From Silene noctiflora (taxonomy: Eukaryota > Streptophyta > Magnoliopsida > Caryophyllales > Caryophyllaceae): 52,545 nucleotides of DNA. Under the pieces are notes generated by a model that was not told the origin of the DNA, searched no databases, and saw only the letters and a program-made list of their open reading frames with translations. Location: assembly GCA_009801015.1 (NCBI GenBank), contig VHZZ01000274.1:126761-179305 (forward strand). The letters are read 5' to 3'. Numbering within the stretch: position 1 is the stretch's first letter; each line of letters starts with the position of its first letter. Positions 13,955-26,131 of the stretch are shown here, one piece after another. The translations under genes were made by a program, and so were the position numbers.

Positions 13955-14164
13955 GGGCTGTTTCCCGTCTGAAATAAGACGGACAATATGTTGCCATTTT
14001 ACAATAAAATGTTGCTATTTTCTGATAACATGTTAGCATTATTTTTCACATCATTTTCAGGGTAATAAATGACAACTCTAGTTATAACATTTTGTCATTT
14101 ATTTGTTACATTTTATTAAAAAATGACAACATTATATCCGTCTTATTTCAGACAGAAAACAGCC
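13955..14164. mobile_element. MITE with long TIRs (GGGCTGTTT...)
   Basis: The first 45 bases (GGGCTGTTTCCCGTCTGAAA..., 13955 on) pair with the last 45 (ending GACAGAAAACAGCCC, 14164) with few mismatches. The roughly 210-bp element has no coding capacity. No clear target-site duplication could be seen, so the superfamily is not assigned. Confidence 0.75.
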
Positions 14165-14352
14165 CATTTGCGATCAAATTAAAGAAGAACAAAAAGGTCA
14201 AACTAAAGGTTTGCCGAAAACATGTTAGATTGCGTGTAATAGCACCTTAAACACGAGGTTTTGAGTAATAAAGTTACAAAGTATAGCATCTACACACCCA
14301 ACAAAAATATTAACTTAGTATGTAGGAAAACTAAAAAGATCGGAAAAATGTG

Positions 14353-14441
14353 TTCCCTCCGTCTCAGTTTATAGTTTACATTTGTTTTATTTCCCTTTAC
14401 AAAATAAAGTAAGTGTAAACTATTCACTGGAATAAAGGGAG
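14353..14441. mobile_element. Stowaway-like hairpin MITE
   Basis: TCCCTCCGTCTCAG followed by TAGTTTACATTTGTTTTATT pairs with AATAAAGTAAGTGTAAACTA followed by CTGGAATAAAGGGA. It has the same architecture as the element at 13755-13847 but is more diverged. Confidence 0.7.
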
Positions 14442-15210
14442 AGCTCGGTAAATACTTTCCTACTCCATCCCCAATGTATTTTAAATCGGTGTAAATTAGA
14501 ATCTATATATGCACAAATACGATTCAACTTCCTTATCGAAGTTTAATTATCAGAAATATAAAGGTTAAATCGAAACAATTTAATATTCATTAATGATTGA
14601 AAGGGGTAATTAAGGTTGGACGTACGACTACTTATTATAACACGAAAATCAGCTATCTTTCAGAACATGTATTTATCTTTTACATTTGATTTGACAATTC
14701 TGCATGCTTTTTCTTCACAATAGTTTTATTACTTTTAGGTCATCGTTAATAATATGTGACGCTTTAAAATCACTCAAATGAGTTTTTTTATTTTTTTTAT
14801 TTTATCAAGTACAATAGCTTAAACGAGACCATTATTACATACTCTAACAACATACAAAGTACTTAATTAATGTTTATGAATATACGTGTATGCAATGATT
14901 TCATACAAGACTAACTACAGTAATAAACAAAACTTTCATAATATTTCGTAGAAACTCTGCTGAGTGTGCTTTGTAGAAGATAAACTCGTTTACAACTGAT
15001 TATATATTCATTTTTGCTAATAAAAATTATGTATCTTATTTATTACTAGAAGGTTAGGAGCACTATCATTAAATAAAATTCAGATATTATTATATCACTA
15101 TAATACATTATTTATCTTATTTATTATTAAGAGTATATTAATTAAAGTTTATCACCCAAATACATGCATAAAATGGTCCTATAAATCTATAATCACAAAT
15201 TTTTATTGAA

Positions 15211-15362
15211 GACGGACACTATCCGTCACAAACTGAAGACAAATAGTGTATCTCTCACAATATGCGAGTGACACTATCCATAGGGTTCTCTACTTCTCCC
15301 CCACTTGACTTTTTGTGGGAGGGACACTATCTGTTTTCAAATTGTGACGGATAGTGTCCGTC
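15211..15362. mobile_element. 152-bp MITE with perfect 20-bp TIRs
   Basis: The left end GACGGACACTATCCGTCACA (15211-15230) is the exact reverse complement of the right end TGTGACGGATAGTGTCCGTC (15343-15362). Each end is also partly self-complementary (GGACACTATCC). The inner sequence contains further GGACACTAT repeats. Intact TIRs suggest that it is young. It is related to the TGTGACGG-terminus elements at 10832-11006 and 23287-23359. Confidence 0.8.
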
Positions 15363-15780
15363 ACCAGCAAAACGGAAAAAAAAGAAAGGACAAATACTCG
15401 GAAAAAGCCGACATCATGAGGAATGGCTTTCTTTGTCGCCCACAAATCGATACTTCTTCACTATTAAACAGTCCACATCTCCCCACTTCTTTTTAGGACT
15501 ATTCATTTACCTCCTTTTTACTTCTCCTTTTTTTAACCATTTCACTACAAAACCGTCGCCATAAATTCTTATTTAAGACGAGATTTTAAATTTAAGACGG
15601 ATTAAATAATATAAATAAGATAAAAACAAAAATTTGGTACTCTTTAACTTCAAATACTGCAACATAACAACTTTTCTAAATTTATTTAAACCGGTTATGA
15701 AACGTAACAAACTCGAGAATTTGAGGTGATTTTTATAAGTTGTTAAAAATTCCGTTTACATAACTTCCATTCACACACGC

Positions 15781-17336
15781 AGAAAACAAACACAAATTCC
15801 TGAAATTGGTGTAGTTCATCACTCTTCATTAAATTAAATTAATAATTTCCTTCCTTTCTTCCCTTCTCTCTCTTCCCCAGCTATTCCTCAGGTAACTGTT
15901 AATCCCACTTTTTCCCCCAATTTTTACCTTTCTTTCTCAATTTTAGGGTTCGTATCTTATTTCTTCTTAATTACTATTGCGTGTTTTTTAATTAATTAAT
16001 TTGTCGTTTTGTTTTGGTTGTTGAATTATTGTTATGCTTATGCTTATGAATTTTCGCCGTTTTTTATTTGTTCGTTTAATTCATAATTACATCCATAATT
16101 AGCTCGTTTACGTTTGTTTAATGCTTAATTGCTTAAATATGTGTTATACGACGTCGTTTGAGCTTGTAATTAATTTGTGTTGTTATAATTAATTTGGTTG
16201 AAGTTTATGAAGAAATGTTTTGAGGAATGCATTTAATATACTGCATATATGGTTGAAGTATGTTTGAACTGTTTTAAGTATAGATTTTAATTGGTCATGG
16301 TTGGTGCATGATTTATTTATGAATCTGTTACGCGTCGTCTAATTTATCAATTTATGGAAATGTTTGAGTAGTGTGAAGTGGAAAGAATTTTAGTAGCAGG
16401 AGGTAAGATTTCGGGGTGGAAATGTGAAATCTGAATCTGTTACGCGTCGTCGATGCTGAATCATGTCGTACTTGTGTTTATTTGATGGCGTTTTGTATGA
16501 AGCAAATTAGCTTGGGTGAGAACCGAACCTTAGGTAGTTTGATTTTTATTAGTGATGGGAACAGTCTGTGCTGGATTGGGCTCGAATTCTTGATTCTGTA
16601 TTTCGTTGTCATTGTAAGCGAGGGGGGCGCAGTTGACTAGAGAGAACTCTTGAAGTTATCGGAACAAGGAGGTGATTTGTGTTGCGTTCTAAGCAGCTCA
16701 TCTTGTACTGTTACTTCAACTGAACAATTTAGTTATGGAAACATAACTTATTCGTTTGGTATGTCAAAAAAGTTGGTGTGAAAGAGGGAGGAATGCCTTG
16801 TTTATAAATATTAAATATGTTACTGTGGGAAGAAATTGGTTTTTGCGTCCCTATTTTCCTCAACTCTTGTATAAACCATAGAAGGGAAATAGGTATCCAT
16901 GAAGACATTTACACAAAACCAAACGGGTTTAAGTGTGCATGAATGATTGGTTATGGTCCTTACGAATGATTAGGGAAGCCGAGAAAAGCATTTTAATGCA
17001 CTTCTGCCACTGCTCAAAAGTCAGAGAGACCGAGTGTGTTGTAATCAGTATTTTGTCACCTAATTTCCGTGATTCCTTCAAGCCATTTTGTTCTAACCCA
17101 TTTTCTCCACTATTGTCTGTAATACTTTCTAATAGCTTATATCAATTGAATAGTTCTTGGTAACTCTTAGTCTTAGATTGAATGTTTTCATAATGATTTG
17201 GTGTTGAATTAGTTTGTAATAGATTGTCTTAAGCCGAGTCTTAATTTGGGTGAGCTCTAATGGACTTCCTTTTTTTGGTTTGCTCCTATGACATGACAGA
17301 CGGCAATGTGATATGAAGAAATAACTTTGGAAAACA
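15781..17336 (+). promoter_or_regulatory. 5' UTR with leader intron of the RING gene
   Basis: A CT-rich stretch (about 15840-15891) ending CTCAG|GTAACTG looks like a non-coding first exon with a donor at 15892. The next good acceptor before the start codon is at 17298-17299 (ATGACAG), so an intron of about 1.4 kb in the 5' UTR is likely. The region contains no convincing coding sequence. The boundaries are inferred from splice motifs only. Confidence 0.45.
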
Positions 17337-19375
17337 ATGGGAGGTTGCTGTTGCTCTGCCAGAAAAACTCAATTACACCACGGAACACCTGTATATTATT
17401 ATGTTAGTTTTGTTTCTCTTTCAAATTTTCTATTTTCTAACCATTCTTCAGAGTTCAGTCTTAGAGCATTGTATAGGAGTCTATAACACATCTGAAAGGA
17501 TGTGTATGTATTTTGTTGATAATTACTTTTTGGGATATAAAATAGCAACTTACAGTATTTTTCAAAGTTACTACTGTGTATCTAGTGATGAATGATCTCT
17601 ATTCTAGAGTACATCTTGGCATTAGGACCGCCTTTCTCTCTCTTTATTAGTGAATTTTTTGAATTGCGCAGAATACGCCTGTATTTGAGCAAATATACTT
17701 GTTCGGGACAGTTTGTACATGATTGAGATATATTTATTTAAGAATAGCTATGTGTAGATAGTCCTTAAACATTTCACTCTTATCATTCTGTCAATCACGT
17801 TGGAGTTTCTCCTAGTTAACATCAGCTGGCTATCTGTATGTGCCCCTCTGTGCATGATCAATATGAGGGAGGAGATCTTGATCAATGCGATTTCTTCTTC
17901 TTGTGACTGAAGAATGGTGAAATCAGGTTGAACTTCTTCTAGTGGAAGCGATTGAGCCCAGAGTAAAGGAAGCAACGCGTGAGAGTCTGAGACGCATCTT
18001 GATGCAAATTTCAGCTGCTAGATCAGTCTGGAGAATGTTTACATCTCTCAAAGGACTAATGTGTCATCTTTAAATGTTCTATATTTATCTTATATGTTAT
18101 GAGCTTCTCGTTTTAATATGGGGGTATGGCCGTCTACATCTGTTCCCTCATTACCTCGCCGTTTGCGAGATTCCTAGAGACACTAATGTTAATTCCTATT
18201 TTCTATGAATAGAGAATGAGGAATTTTATTATCATTTTACTTCTATATTGTTTGCACGTCTTAAATTGACTGTTATAGCTCATTCTGCTATTTACATGCA
18301 TTAATTTTGTGTCTTGCAGTCATGATAGGTTTCATAGTGAAACCTTTTATAAACTGATGATGTTTTTTTTTGTCTGTGTCATCATGATATCAGCAGTTGG
18401 TTCTCTGTTTTTGTTGTAATTGTTGTGGAAAGTGAGTTTTGTGCAGCAGGCAGTTACATTATTAAACTATTATTTTGCCTTCATGTAGTGTCCACCGTCT
18501 TTGGAAGCACAAGAGAACTTGAGATCGTATGGTGGAACAGCATCCGGTCTTCCCACAGGGTTCTTGGTTGGGCTGAACTTGGACACATCTAGTCCTGATA
18601 CTTTCCGCCCCCCTCCTGCTCCAATCCCATTTAATGTTCTTTTTGGACGTCCACAAACTCCAACTCATGTTCGTGGAAGTCAAGGACCTAAAGGCAACGT
18701 TGGTAGACAAACCCTTGAGTCTATAGCCTTTGGTGAAACTGCTGGTAGTTATGACAAACTTACCCCTGTTGGTCATGTTGGAAAACCGGAGGGAAAAACA
18801 CTTGCTGATATCTTGCTTGCATCGCCAACTAAGTCTGACCAGGAAATTTCAAAGCCGACTGAGGTCTATCACTCAGCCCAAGAAGAAGAGGAGGCATGTC
18901 CTATTTGTCTTGAAGGTATGAGTTCTTTTTCCACTTGAAAAAAGAACGCTACTACATAGGTACATCTTCCGCACCGTTCTTCCGAAGAATAACTTACATT
19001 GTGAAATAATGAACTTCTGTGCAGAATATGACACGGACAATCCTAAGATGGTCACAACTTGTGATCATGATTTTCATTTGTCCTGCCTTCTTGAGTGGAT
19101 GGAGAGAAGTGATTCTTGCCCAGTTTGTGATAAGGTCTGTCACTCCGTCTTTTCTAACAATGCGCATTCATCAGTGTTTTTTTTTTTACAATAGATGATA
19201 GGAGTAGTTTTTATGATCTTCTATTTTTAGGATGAGTTTTTATGATTGGAGTAGTTTTTACAATTCTTGAGACTTTTTATAGCTTCCATTTTTCTACCAG
19301 AATATATAACTGAATTTCCGTTACAATTATGTGGAACAGGAAATGATATTTGATCATCCAGGCGATCAACACTGA
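17337..19375 (+). CDS. RHB1A: RING-H2 E3 ubiquitin ligase, RHB1A-like
   Basis: The exons are 17337-17402, 18489-18915, 19025-19134 and 19340-19375, which keep phase and give 212 aa. The protein starts MGGCCCSARK, a glycine-2 plus cysteine cluster typical of N-myristoylation and palmitoylation, so membrane attachment is expected. The segment LHHGTPVYYYCPP is the hallmark N-terminus of the plant RHB1A group. A long low-complexity middle part rich in Pro, Gly and Thr is followed by an acidic EEEE stretch and a C-terminal RING-H2 (C159, C162, C177, H179, H182, C185, C196, C199; spacing C-x2-C-x14-C-x-H-x2-H-x2-C-x10-C-x2-C). All eight zinc ligands are present, so it should bind an E2 and act as an E3 ligase. 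Its substrate is unknown. The last exon is only 12 codons including the stop. Family assignment is strong; the symbol follows the Arabidopsis homologue as I remember it. Confidence 0.88.
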
Positions 19376-21782
19376 GGAAATCGCTTGATAAACAGATTAG
19401 TAGCTTCCTTTTAGATCACGGCTATAAGACGTTGGAAATCTTCACTTTTATCATGACTAGTGGTTCATCATGGTGAAGTCGACAATGCATTATCAATTGT
19501 TTATTCAATCACAAGCTACATTCGGACTACTGCAAAGGGATGCAATGGTTAGCGCTTGCCTTACTGTCCTGTATTTACTAAAACAATTATTTTATCTGTA
19601 CATAAAATCATCTTCCTGTCCTTTTTTCCGTCTTCAAATTCTTTAGGTTGCTCTCTATCAAGGCCCTTTTCTTTGTCCTCCCCCTCCCCCCTTTTTTGAC
19701 TGGTTAAGTTTCTATTTACAGATTGAATAGTTCATATATATGTGCTGTAACTGGTTGATAGTGCTCTTTTCTTCCCGTTTGTTCCCCTCCCCTTCTGCAG
19801 ATGATACTCTCTCCTTCCGATTTGGTTGATTCATAAATACCTTCAGTTTTCTCCGTAGAGCCATATTTTAGTTGTAGGTTGACCTTACTCTCCTAATTTT
19901 AAAGTCCAAGTTTGCCTGCTAGCAGTTTTTTGGGTTCAATTGTAATTTTACTCCCATTTTTTCCGTTGTGCATAAATGATGTGTAATTATGGAGAACGGA
20001 AGGTATTTGTGAACTAGAGGGAGCAATGCTCATTGACATTGAGCTGTAGGTAGTAATGATCGTAGTGAGGTTCTTTCACCTTTCGCTCACTGGTTTTCCC
20101 TTCCGAAACAGTTTCTGCTCCATTTCGTCATCAATGAATGGATGCCTTTTCTTCTTCGGGAATGTCTGTCTGCGTTCTGTAGTCATTTTATCAGTTGTGT
20201 ACTGTTACAATTGTGTCTCGTGTTGTGCATAATTTCCCCTGTATTTTCGTGGTTAACCTCATTAGTTTAGTTTCGCTGTTCTTTTGTTCAGTGTCCAAAC
20301 AAATTGCAATATGCTGACTACTCGTCGCGTGTTGTTTAACTCATGTACTGTTAATTGTAGTAATATGTTGCATACATACAGTAGACTGATGGGTGACTCG
20401 TGGGTCGTGGCTCGTGAGTCACGACTATAAGTTGAACAATAAGTATAGCAGAGTAACATGCTTGAGTGCCGGACAAGTACAGACTACGGAGTATCTAGTT
20501 TGATAACCGTATTCTGAAAAATATTTTTCTAATTTTTTCTCTCATTCTCGATTGCCATCACGTATTCATATCGATCATTTAATCAATTAATCCAAATCCA
20601 AACGACATGGTTGGCCGGTTGGGGGAGGAGGAAACATCCTATGACTGATTGTCCAAATCTTGTACACAGTTTCCGGAGATTAAGCTCAGATTTTGTCTGC
20701 GTTCCATATACTGCCATCGGAACTGGACCCTCCGGTCTCATGTCGAAACAAGAGAAAATCTCAATTGAACCCAATTCTTCCGCATCACATTTTTCTCCGG
20801 TCTAATAAACTTGTGTTATTTTTAAAACCCATACTCGCATTTTATCACCTGTGTCGGAGAAGGGTTAGTACTTAGTACGACCAATTCAAATTTCAAAACA
20901 GACCGTGACTGCACATTAGACGTGATGAAAATTTGAGTTAAAGGGTTGTTCGCAGTAAGTGGATTATACATCCGATGTACTACCACCAATTTTATAGTTT
21001 TTGAGCATTATAATAAAAATTTTGAGTTTTGTTTTAAAATTTTTGAGTTTTACCATAAAGTTTCTGAGTTTATTCATTTATATATTAAGCTCGAAAAATT
21101 ACAATAAAACTCAATACATAAGCTTAGTTAAATTTGAGTTTTGACGGAAAAAAAAATTAAAATCTAACTTATAAACTTTAGTAAGCTTAGAAAAAAATAT
21201 ACATATGCTCAAAAACAATGAAATTTGAGGTAAAAAACTCAGAAAAAATATTCATATGCTCAAACACAAAGTAATACATCCGATGTATGTTCTTTTTTTT
21301 CTGCAAATTCGACGTTCACATATTATTATAGTAAGATGTAAAAGCATCAAAACAAGTAATTATTCACTTAAGAATCATTTTTTTTTTCGAATCTCTCGGA
21401 AAAAAAAGTTACTAAGTTATTATAAATGCACATTAAAATCGAAATAAATTGGATGAAAATGTTACAAATATCGACTTTATATTTATTATTAATGCATGAG
21501 AATTGCAAATTGAAACGTAGATATATTTATTATTAATTCTACAAAACATATTGCAGTCGTAAATTATAATCCTTAATTTTACAGTCTTACATAATTTTTA
21601 ACCGAAAAAATAAGCTTTGATTTCGTCAATTGTTCCGAAATTTCAATGCTTTGAGTCGTACAAAAGTCGTAAAAATAGGTAAAGAATTAGAATTTCCGAG
21701 ACACGAAGCAGGGGAGTTTGAAAATGGCAATAATGCCTTCAACTCCCCTGCAGTGTCGTCGACCTCCCATGCACATAATGGC
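19376..21782. other. Intergenic region: RING-gene 3' UTR and MATE promoter
   Basis: The first several hundred bases are probably 3' UTR or downstream flank of the RING gene. The 20.3-20.45 kb part has short GTGACTCGTGGGTCGTGG-type repeats. A terminal-inverted-repeat element occupies 20966-21288. From 21630 the reading frame of the MATE first exon is open upstream of its first ATG. I recognise no further gene. Confidence 0.5.
20966..21288. mobile_element. AT-rich MITE with ACATCCGATGTA termini
   Basis: ATACATCCGATGTACTACC at the left pairs with the reverse complement of AGTAATACATCCGATGTAT at the right, with three mismatches in 19. The core ACATCNGATGT is itself nearly palindromic. The interior is an AT-rich series of TTTGAGTTTT and CTCAAAAAC motifs in opposite orientations. 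It has no coding capacity. It is a DNA-type element by its ends; the superfamily is unclear. Confidence 0.6.
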
Positions 21783-24700
21783 ATGGAAGACGTACCTATG
21801 GACACACCACTAATCGGTGGAGAACCAACCGTGGTTGATCTCTACCCTACACCATTAGGGGTCATGGTCGCGAGGGGCGAGGATGGAGGTGATTACCCTC
21901 CTATTAGGACGTTTCGAGATATCTTGTCTGTATGGAAGATAGAATCTACAAAGATGTGGTTGATTGCAGGTCCAATTATTTTTAACATATGTTGTAATTA
22001 CGGTACCAATTCTTTTACTAATATCTTTGTTGGGCATATCGGAGATGTTGAGCTCTCAGCTGTAACCGTAGCTTTTTCTGTTTTCGGAAGTTTTGTCTTT
22101 GGACTCTTGGTAAGATTTTTAAATCTCTGCAATAATTTTATCAGTCGGATTTTTTTCCTGATTGTGTTATCCTCTCTACGAAGTGAAGATTTGCAAAAGT
22201 TCGGATCCTCTATCCCGCTTTTGTGTTTCACAACCTTTATCCTGTAAGGGCTGTAACGCGTACAGTCATACATGTCCTCTTATTACATTTTTAATTGATT
22301 TTTTTGTCAAATAAAGAGGTAACTAGAAATAGATGAAACACGAAAATGAAACAGGAGTCGGACTCAACGATCAGGAGATTTATTAATTAGTCTAATCGAG
22401 TTTTCAATGTTGACGATCCGCAGCTAGGAATGGGAAGTGCCTTAGAGACATTATGTGGACAAGCATTCGGAGCAGGGCAAATCCACATGCTAGGAGTATA
22501 CACACAGAGATCCTGGTTAATCCTGTTGGGAACGTGTTGCGCACTCTTGCCTTTGTACTCAAACGCTACCTCGGTCCTCCTGCTGCTCGGCCAGGAACCG
22601 AGAATTGCTGAGCTAGCTGGAACATTTACCAAGCAATGTATCCCTCAAATGTTTGCCTTCGCCATTAACTTTCCGTCCCAAAAATTCTTACAAGCTCAGA
22701 GTAAGGTAGGAGTCACGGCTTATATCGGGTTTGTGGCCTTAATAGCCCATGTTGGCTTGCTGTACTTGTTCATTGAGGAATTTGGGTGGGGCACCTTTGG
22801 TGCCGCATGCGCCTTCAATGTATCGGCTTGGGCTGTCGCTATGGCTCAGTTTGTTTATATGAAAGTTTGCTGCAAGGATGCTTGGACCGGGTTCTCTTGG
22901 CTCGCTTTTAAGGACCTTTGGCCTTTTGTTAAGCTCTCTGTTGCTTCTGCTGTGATGACTTGCTTGGATATTTGGTACTTTATGAGTATTATGCTGCTTA
23001 CAGGCCAACTTAAAGACCCTGTTATCTCAATCGGATCGCTTTCTATTTGGTACGTTACTTTCAAACCACTCAGCTAATTTTAATGTTGACGGGTTTCAAA
23101 TTCAGATCATGACTCATTAGTGTTACCGCTCCATGACTTTACTAGCTAAATTGACTCGATTTGAGTGATGATAAAGTCGTCTGACGAATTTTAGTAACTA
23201 CTAAAATCTCTGATGCAGTGTCAATATAACTGGTTGGGAAGGCGTATTTTTCCTAGGAATCAATGCAGCTATAAGGTAAGCAGTTCGTCTCCCTTGTGAC
23301 GGAAGAAATGTTCTTATTTATCAGATAAAACTGTCACATTTCCCCGTCACAATTGAGAATTTGGGATTTATGTAGGCATATGTTCTAATTACTTGATAGT
23401 TTCCGATTTTGGTTGTAAAATTAATGAACACGCGACCAACAACTGATACAGTGTTCGAGTAGCTAATGAGCTCGGATCAGGGCATCCAAGAACGGCGAAG
23501 TTTGCAGTAATTGTCACCATTGCGCAGTCGCTTTGTATCGGATTCCTATTTATGTGCATAATCATGCTGACAAAGAACCATTTCGCCGTAATCTTCACAA
23601 ACAGTAAAGAAATGCAGAGAGCCGTTGCGCATTTAGCTTATCTTGTTGGTATTACCATGATGCTTAATAGTATCCAACCAGTTATTGCAGGTATTAACCC
23701 ATGAAAACTGATAAGATTACTATAATAAGTAATAACATCGGTTTTTCTAACGTGTGCAGTACGAAGTTCAATGCCATTAGATAATATAAATTCATTTCTT
23801 TACATTCATGTTATAATATTGTGAAGTTTGCCTTTAAACTAGATAAATATACTAATTTCAAATATAAAATATACTCACTCCGTTTCAATTTTTTTTTTTT
23901 TTTTTTTTTTTGAATTTTCAGGTGTCGCGGTTGGCGGAGGGTGGCAAGCATTGGTGGCTTACATCAATTTGTTTTGCTACTATGGTGTTGGGTTGCCTTT
24001 AGGGTTATTACTTGGTTACAAGACTACTTTAGGCGTCGAGGTAATACATTGTATGACGGGAATACGGGATGTAACAAATTATCCCCATAACTTATGAATT
24101 ATGTGCAAATTAGACCCCTAAGTTTCATTTGTAGCAAATTAGCCTCCATAACTTTCCAAAAATGTGTAATTAAGCACAAATCAAGTTTTTTACCATTTTT
24201 TTTAACTAAAACCGTTTTCTATTATAAATGTCTTTCTTAAATTATAAAATATAATATTTACATATTCAACGAAAAATGCGAACCAATTTTAGAGTAAACA
24301 AAAATTTGGTCATGTAACTTTTCATTGTAACATCATTAACAATTTTCATATTAGGAACATTTTTTGCCAAAAAAAAAAAATAAAAATATTTGAACATGTT
24401 TTTTAATAATCGATAATTTTAGGATTAAAATATAATCAATAATTTTGATTTTCAATAATAGTAAAATATTTAATTAGCAAATTTTATTCTTAAAATTAAG
24501 ATATGTGGTTAATTGCACATTATGAGAAACTTATGGGATTGATTTGCTACATTTATAAGTTAAGAGGTCCGATTGCACATAATATCAAACTTATGAGGGT
24601 GATTTGCTATATTTCCCCATTGCATGACGATTAATGGATTATCAATTGAGATGGTTGTATACTCGTATATATATTGTATGACGGATTAATGGATTATCAA

Positions 24701-25209
24701 TTGATGTCCCGACTACAAAAGTTTTGAACTTGAAAGATTATAACTTAACTCGATCATATCGACCGAGAGTTTGACTCCTCTATAATTTTATCTTGTGTCC
24801 CATTATCTTATTACGTTTTACGAAAGAGTTTTTTTATCAGATGACTTGTTTCATGGCAGGGCATTTGGTTAGGCATGATTTGTGGGACAACACTTCAGAC
24901 AATTGTTCTTGTTCTAATAGTTCACAAAACGAATTGGAATAAAGAGGTAATTTTCGTACAATTTCGTCACTAAAAATTCATATGGTAAATATGGTAATTG
25001 TATAAGTCGTTGAAAGATAAAATTGTATTTTGAAATACAAAATTGATACAATTTTATCTTTCAAAATGATAAATTTTCAGGTAAAACAAGCATCGGAGAG
25101 GCTTCGAGTTTGGGGAGGTCGAGTGGAAGAGGGCAAGGAAACAACGATGATTTCTATGGTTTCCGAGACGAAAAATCGACGTTACGATGTCTCTTCTCAG
25201 CAACTGTAG
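21783..25209 (+). CDS. MATE efflux transporter (DETOXIFICATION, DTX27-like)
   Basis: The exons are 21783-22109, 22424-23049, 23219-23275, 23452-23690, 23922-24040, 24860-24946 and 25081-25209; phases agree and give 527 aa. The start is the first in-frame ATG (MEDVPMDTPLI). The protein has a soluble N-terminus of about 50 residues and then the two six-helix MATE halves. Recognisable family blocks are NYGTNSFTNIFVGHIGD in helices 1-2, MGSALETLCGQAFGAG, KFLQAQSKV, VRVANELGSGHPRTAKF, GVAVGGGWQALVAYINL and GLPLGLLLGYKTTLGVEGIW. These fit the plant MATE subgroup around Arabidopsis DTX24-28. Such proteins export organic cations, secondary metabolites or hormones against H+ or Na+ at the plasma membrane or tonoplast. 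The substrate cannot be told from sequence. The introns contain mobile elements (23287-23359 and 24070-24614). The C-terminus ends in a short cytoplasmic tail of about 40 residues. Confidence 0.92.
23287..23359. mobile_element. Small TGTGACGG-terminus MITE in a MATE intron
   Basis: GTCTCCCTTGTGACGG (23287-23302) pairs with CCGTCACAATTGAGAA (23344-23359). The left 16 bases are identical to the left end of the element at 10832. At about 73 bp it is almost only two arms, so it may be a deletion derivative. It lies in the intron between exons 3 and 4. Confidence 0.65.
24070..24614. mobile_element. Foldback element with arms of about 110 bp in a MATE intron
   Basis: The left arm starts TGTAACAAATTATCCCCATA and the right arm ends GTGATTTGCTATATTT. 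The reverse complement of the right arm follows the left arm for about 110 bases, including GCAAATTAG, CATAACTT and ATGTGTAATTAA. Within each arm the same motif (TAGCAAATYA..CCATAA) occurs twice, so the arms are themselves made of a short tandem repeat. The interior is AT-rich and non-coding. It fills most of the intron between exons 5 and 6, and its RNA could fold into a long hairpin. Confidence 0.72.
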
Positions 25210-26131
25210 GATTTTTGAAGGGTATGCTAGCAATTTGTTATCTCCGTTTAGGTCTAGAGTTACCAATTTTCCGATCATAAAACGGGGGTGTTTATTGATC
25301 CTGAACCGGATTAAACGGGACTAACTTAGTGGACCGAAAACCAAACAAAGTATAAAATGTTGGGCCATAGAGCGGACCATAATTTTATTGGTCTGGTCCA
25401 AATCGGACCACAAAAACGTTTGGACCGGACCGAACCAAATCATATGGACCGAACCGAATTATATTGCTTTTAACTTTATTAAATTGGGATTACTTTAATT
25501 TATATGAATGTCCTAAATTTATTTTGTTAGAATAGTAGAATATGTCAAATAATATATAATAAAGTAATATTACTGGAGTAGGAGAAATATTTGTAAGTCG
25601 AAACTTGAAAAATTTTACTTCTTCTGTTCTTAAATAATTGACGTTTTCATTTTACGAGGTGAATCTTTGAATTCAATTTATACAAAAATGTATTGGTTAG
25701 AAAATTATAAAAAGTACACCATAAAATTCATTACGAATAGAGTTTTAATATGAGTATACATTTAAATATATTTAATCATATATTTTGAGAGATATTGAAG
25801 AGAGAAACGAGTGTCTCGAAAAATGAAAATGACAATTAAAAGAGAACAGAGGGAGTACTACATAACCAACCTATATTGGAGGTTCGGAGCATACATGCTA
25901 GCTGAGACTTGATTTGCCGTTGTGCATGTGTGATATTTAATTGACACCGAAATATTAGACTCGAATCATACTAAGTATTAAGAGTGAGATTTAAATCTTT
26001 TAAGGCCTTGTTTGGTTCATCGAGAAATTTAATTGACACCGAAATATTTAACTCATGTGAATTATTTTCCTGTATACAAATCTAATTCATGTGAATTATT
26101 TTCCTGTATATAAATTTACATGAATTCAGAA

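Larger units (their letters stand above)
10020..15780. other. AT-rich intergenic region with small mobile elements
   Basis: This stretch of almost 6 kb between the TMEM8-like gene and the RING gene holds no gene that I can support. The first 300 bases are probably the 3' UTR. Elements recognised inside are a TGTGACGG-terminus MITE at 10832-11006, a Helitron-like element at 13197-13736, Stowaway-like hairpins at 13755-13847 and 14353-14441, an inverted-repeat element at 13955-14164, and a second TGTGACGG-type MITE at 15211-15362. The remainder (11.1-13.2 kb and 14.5-15.2 kb) is AT-rich with poly-A and poly-T runs, and I see nothing else in it. Confidence 0.6.

Noticed and set aside
20370-20440. 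GTGACTCGTGGGTCGTGG-type partly palindromic patch
   Set aside because: It is too short and irregular to define an element or an operator-like site.
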